From assembly GCA_035463295.1 (NCBI GenBank), contig DATHTK010000111.1, positions 1 through 21,549 on the forward strand: a DNA stretch of 21,549 bases, given 5' to 3'. The notes beneath the pieces are model-generated. The model was not told the DNA's origin. It saw only the letters and a program-made list of their open reading frames with translations, and did not search any database. Each line of letters opens with the position of its first letter. Position 1 is the stretch's first letter. A program made the position numbers and the translations under genes. Positions 21,333 through 21,549 of the stretch are shown here, one piece after another. Source of the stretch: DATHTK01 sp035463295 (lineage in GTDB: Bacteria; Actinomycetota; Rubrobacteria; Rubrobacterales; Rubrobacteraceae).

Positions 21333-21549
21333 CTATCCTCCTGCTCCGAAGACGTTGGTCGCGATCTGGTAGTACACCAGATAGACCGAGAGGACCGCGA
21401 AGATGACGAAGGTTATCCACATCGCTATCAGGCGCCAGCCCTTGAGCTTGATGGGGTCCGGCAGAACCCGGGTGTTCAGCAAGATGAGCAATCCCAGGTA
21501 GAAAGCCATCACGACCCCGCCGCCGGATGCGGAGATGATCAGCAGCACG
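21333..21549 (-). CDS. Nramp-type divalent metal transporter, C-terminal part (cut by window edge)
   Basis: Only the last 71 or so codons are inside the window; the reading frame is open to the edge. Two hydrophobic helices are seen, the first around VVMAFYLGLLILLNTRVLP and the second in IAMWITFVIFAVLSVYLVYY, joined by a short basic loop DPIKLKGWR. This pattern (a penultimate helix, LNTRxLP, a basic loop, a final helix) is how Nramp/MntH-family manganese or iron importers end in related actinobacteria, as far as I recall. The metal-binding motifs lie upstream of the window, so the call rests on the tail alone. It is probably the first gene of a unit with the 29-residue peptide and the stress protein. 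Confidence 0.6.
   Translation of the reverse strand, partial: VLLIISASGGGVVMAFYLGLLILLNTRVLPDPIKLKGWRLIAMWITFVIFAVLSVYLVYYQIATNVFGAGG

Overview
The window is high-GC DNA with frequent GTG/TTG starts, tightly packed operons joined by ATGA overlaps, and long spurious ORFs in other frames. The gene set (deazaflavin-dependent oxidoreductase, golvesin-type domain, LutABC, Nramp, UspA) suggests an actinobacterium, quite possibly Rubrobacter or a relative. That assignment is from memory of protein style, not from a marker gene. No rRNA, tRNA, insertion sequence or CRISPR array was seen.

Region 1 (1-3123) is a patchwork of short, loosely spaced genes: a cupin and a helical hypothetical protein on the minus strand, a DDN-like F420-dependent oxidoreductase and a small coiled-coil protein on the plus strand, and a secreted DUF11 protein on the minus strand. 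Three of its intergenic gaps carry copies of a degenerate repeat (1331-1390, 1948-2007, 2997-3036).

Region 2 (3124-13749) is a sugar-catabolism locus. A LacI-type regulator heads the rightward operon: a FucI/AraA-like isomerase, an FGGY kinase, and a CUT2 (ribose-type) ABC importer of ATPase, permease and lipoprotein binding protein. A strong hairpin follows, then a short-chain dehydrogenase. Leftward from the same promoter region run an extracellular-solute-binding-family protein that lacks any export signal and an aldo/keto reductase. The regulator's promoter has clear -35 and -10 boxes and a perfect LacI-type palindrome at the predicted transcription start, which suggests autoregulation. 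The sugar is unknown.

Region 3 (13750-15600) holds a membrane-anchored NlpC/P60 cell-wall hydrolase with a golvesin-like domain, in somewhat looser surroundings.

Region 4 (15601-20659) is an organic-acid module: a LarA-superfamily protein, divergent from lutA-lutB-lutC (lactate oxidation to pyruvate) followed without a gap by an HpcH/HpaI-type aldolase. A 2-keto-3-deoxy-acid aldolase releases pyruvate plus an aldehyde such as lactaldehyde. Regions 2 and 4 together could therefore take a (deoxy)sugar to pyruvate by way of lactate, but no lactonase, dehydratase or aldehyde dehydrogenase is present here to complete that route.

Region 5 (20660-21549), on the minus strand, is the end of an Nramp-type metal transporter, a 29-residue single-helix membrane peptide, and a universal stress protein.
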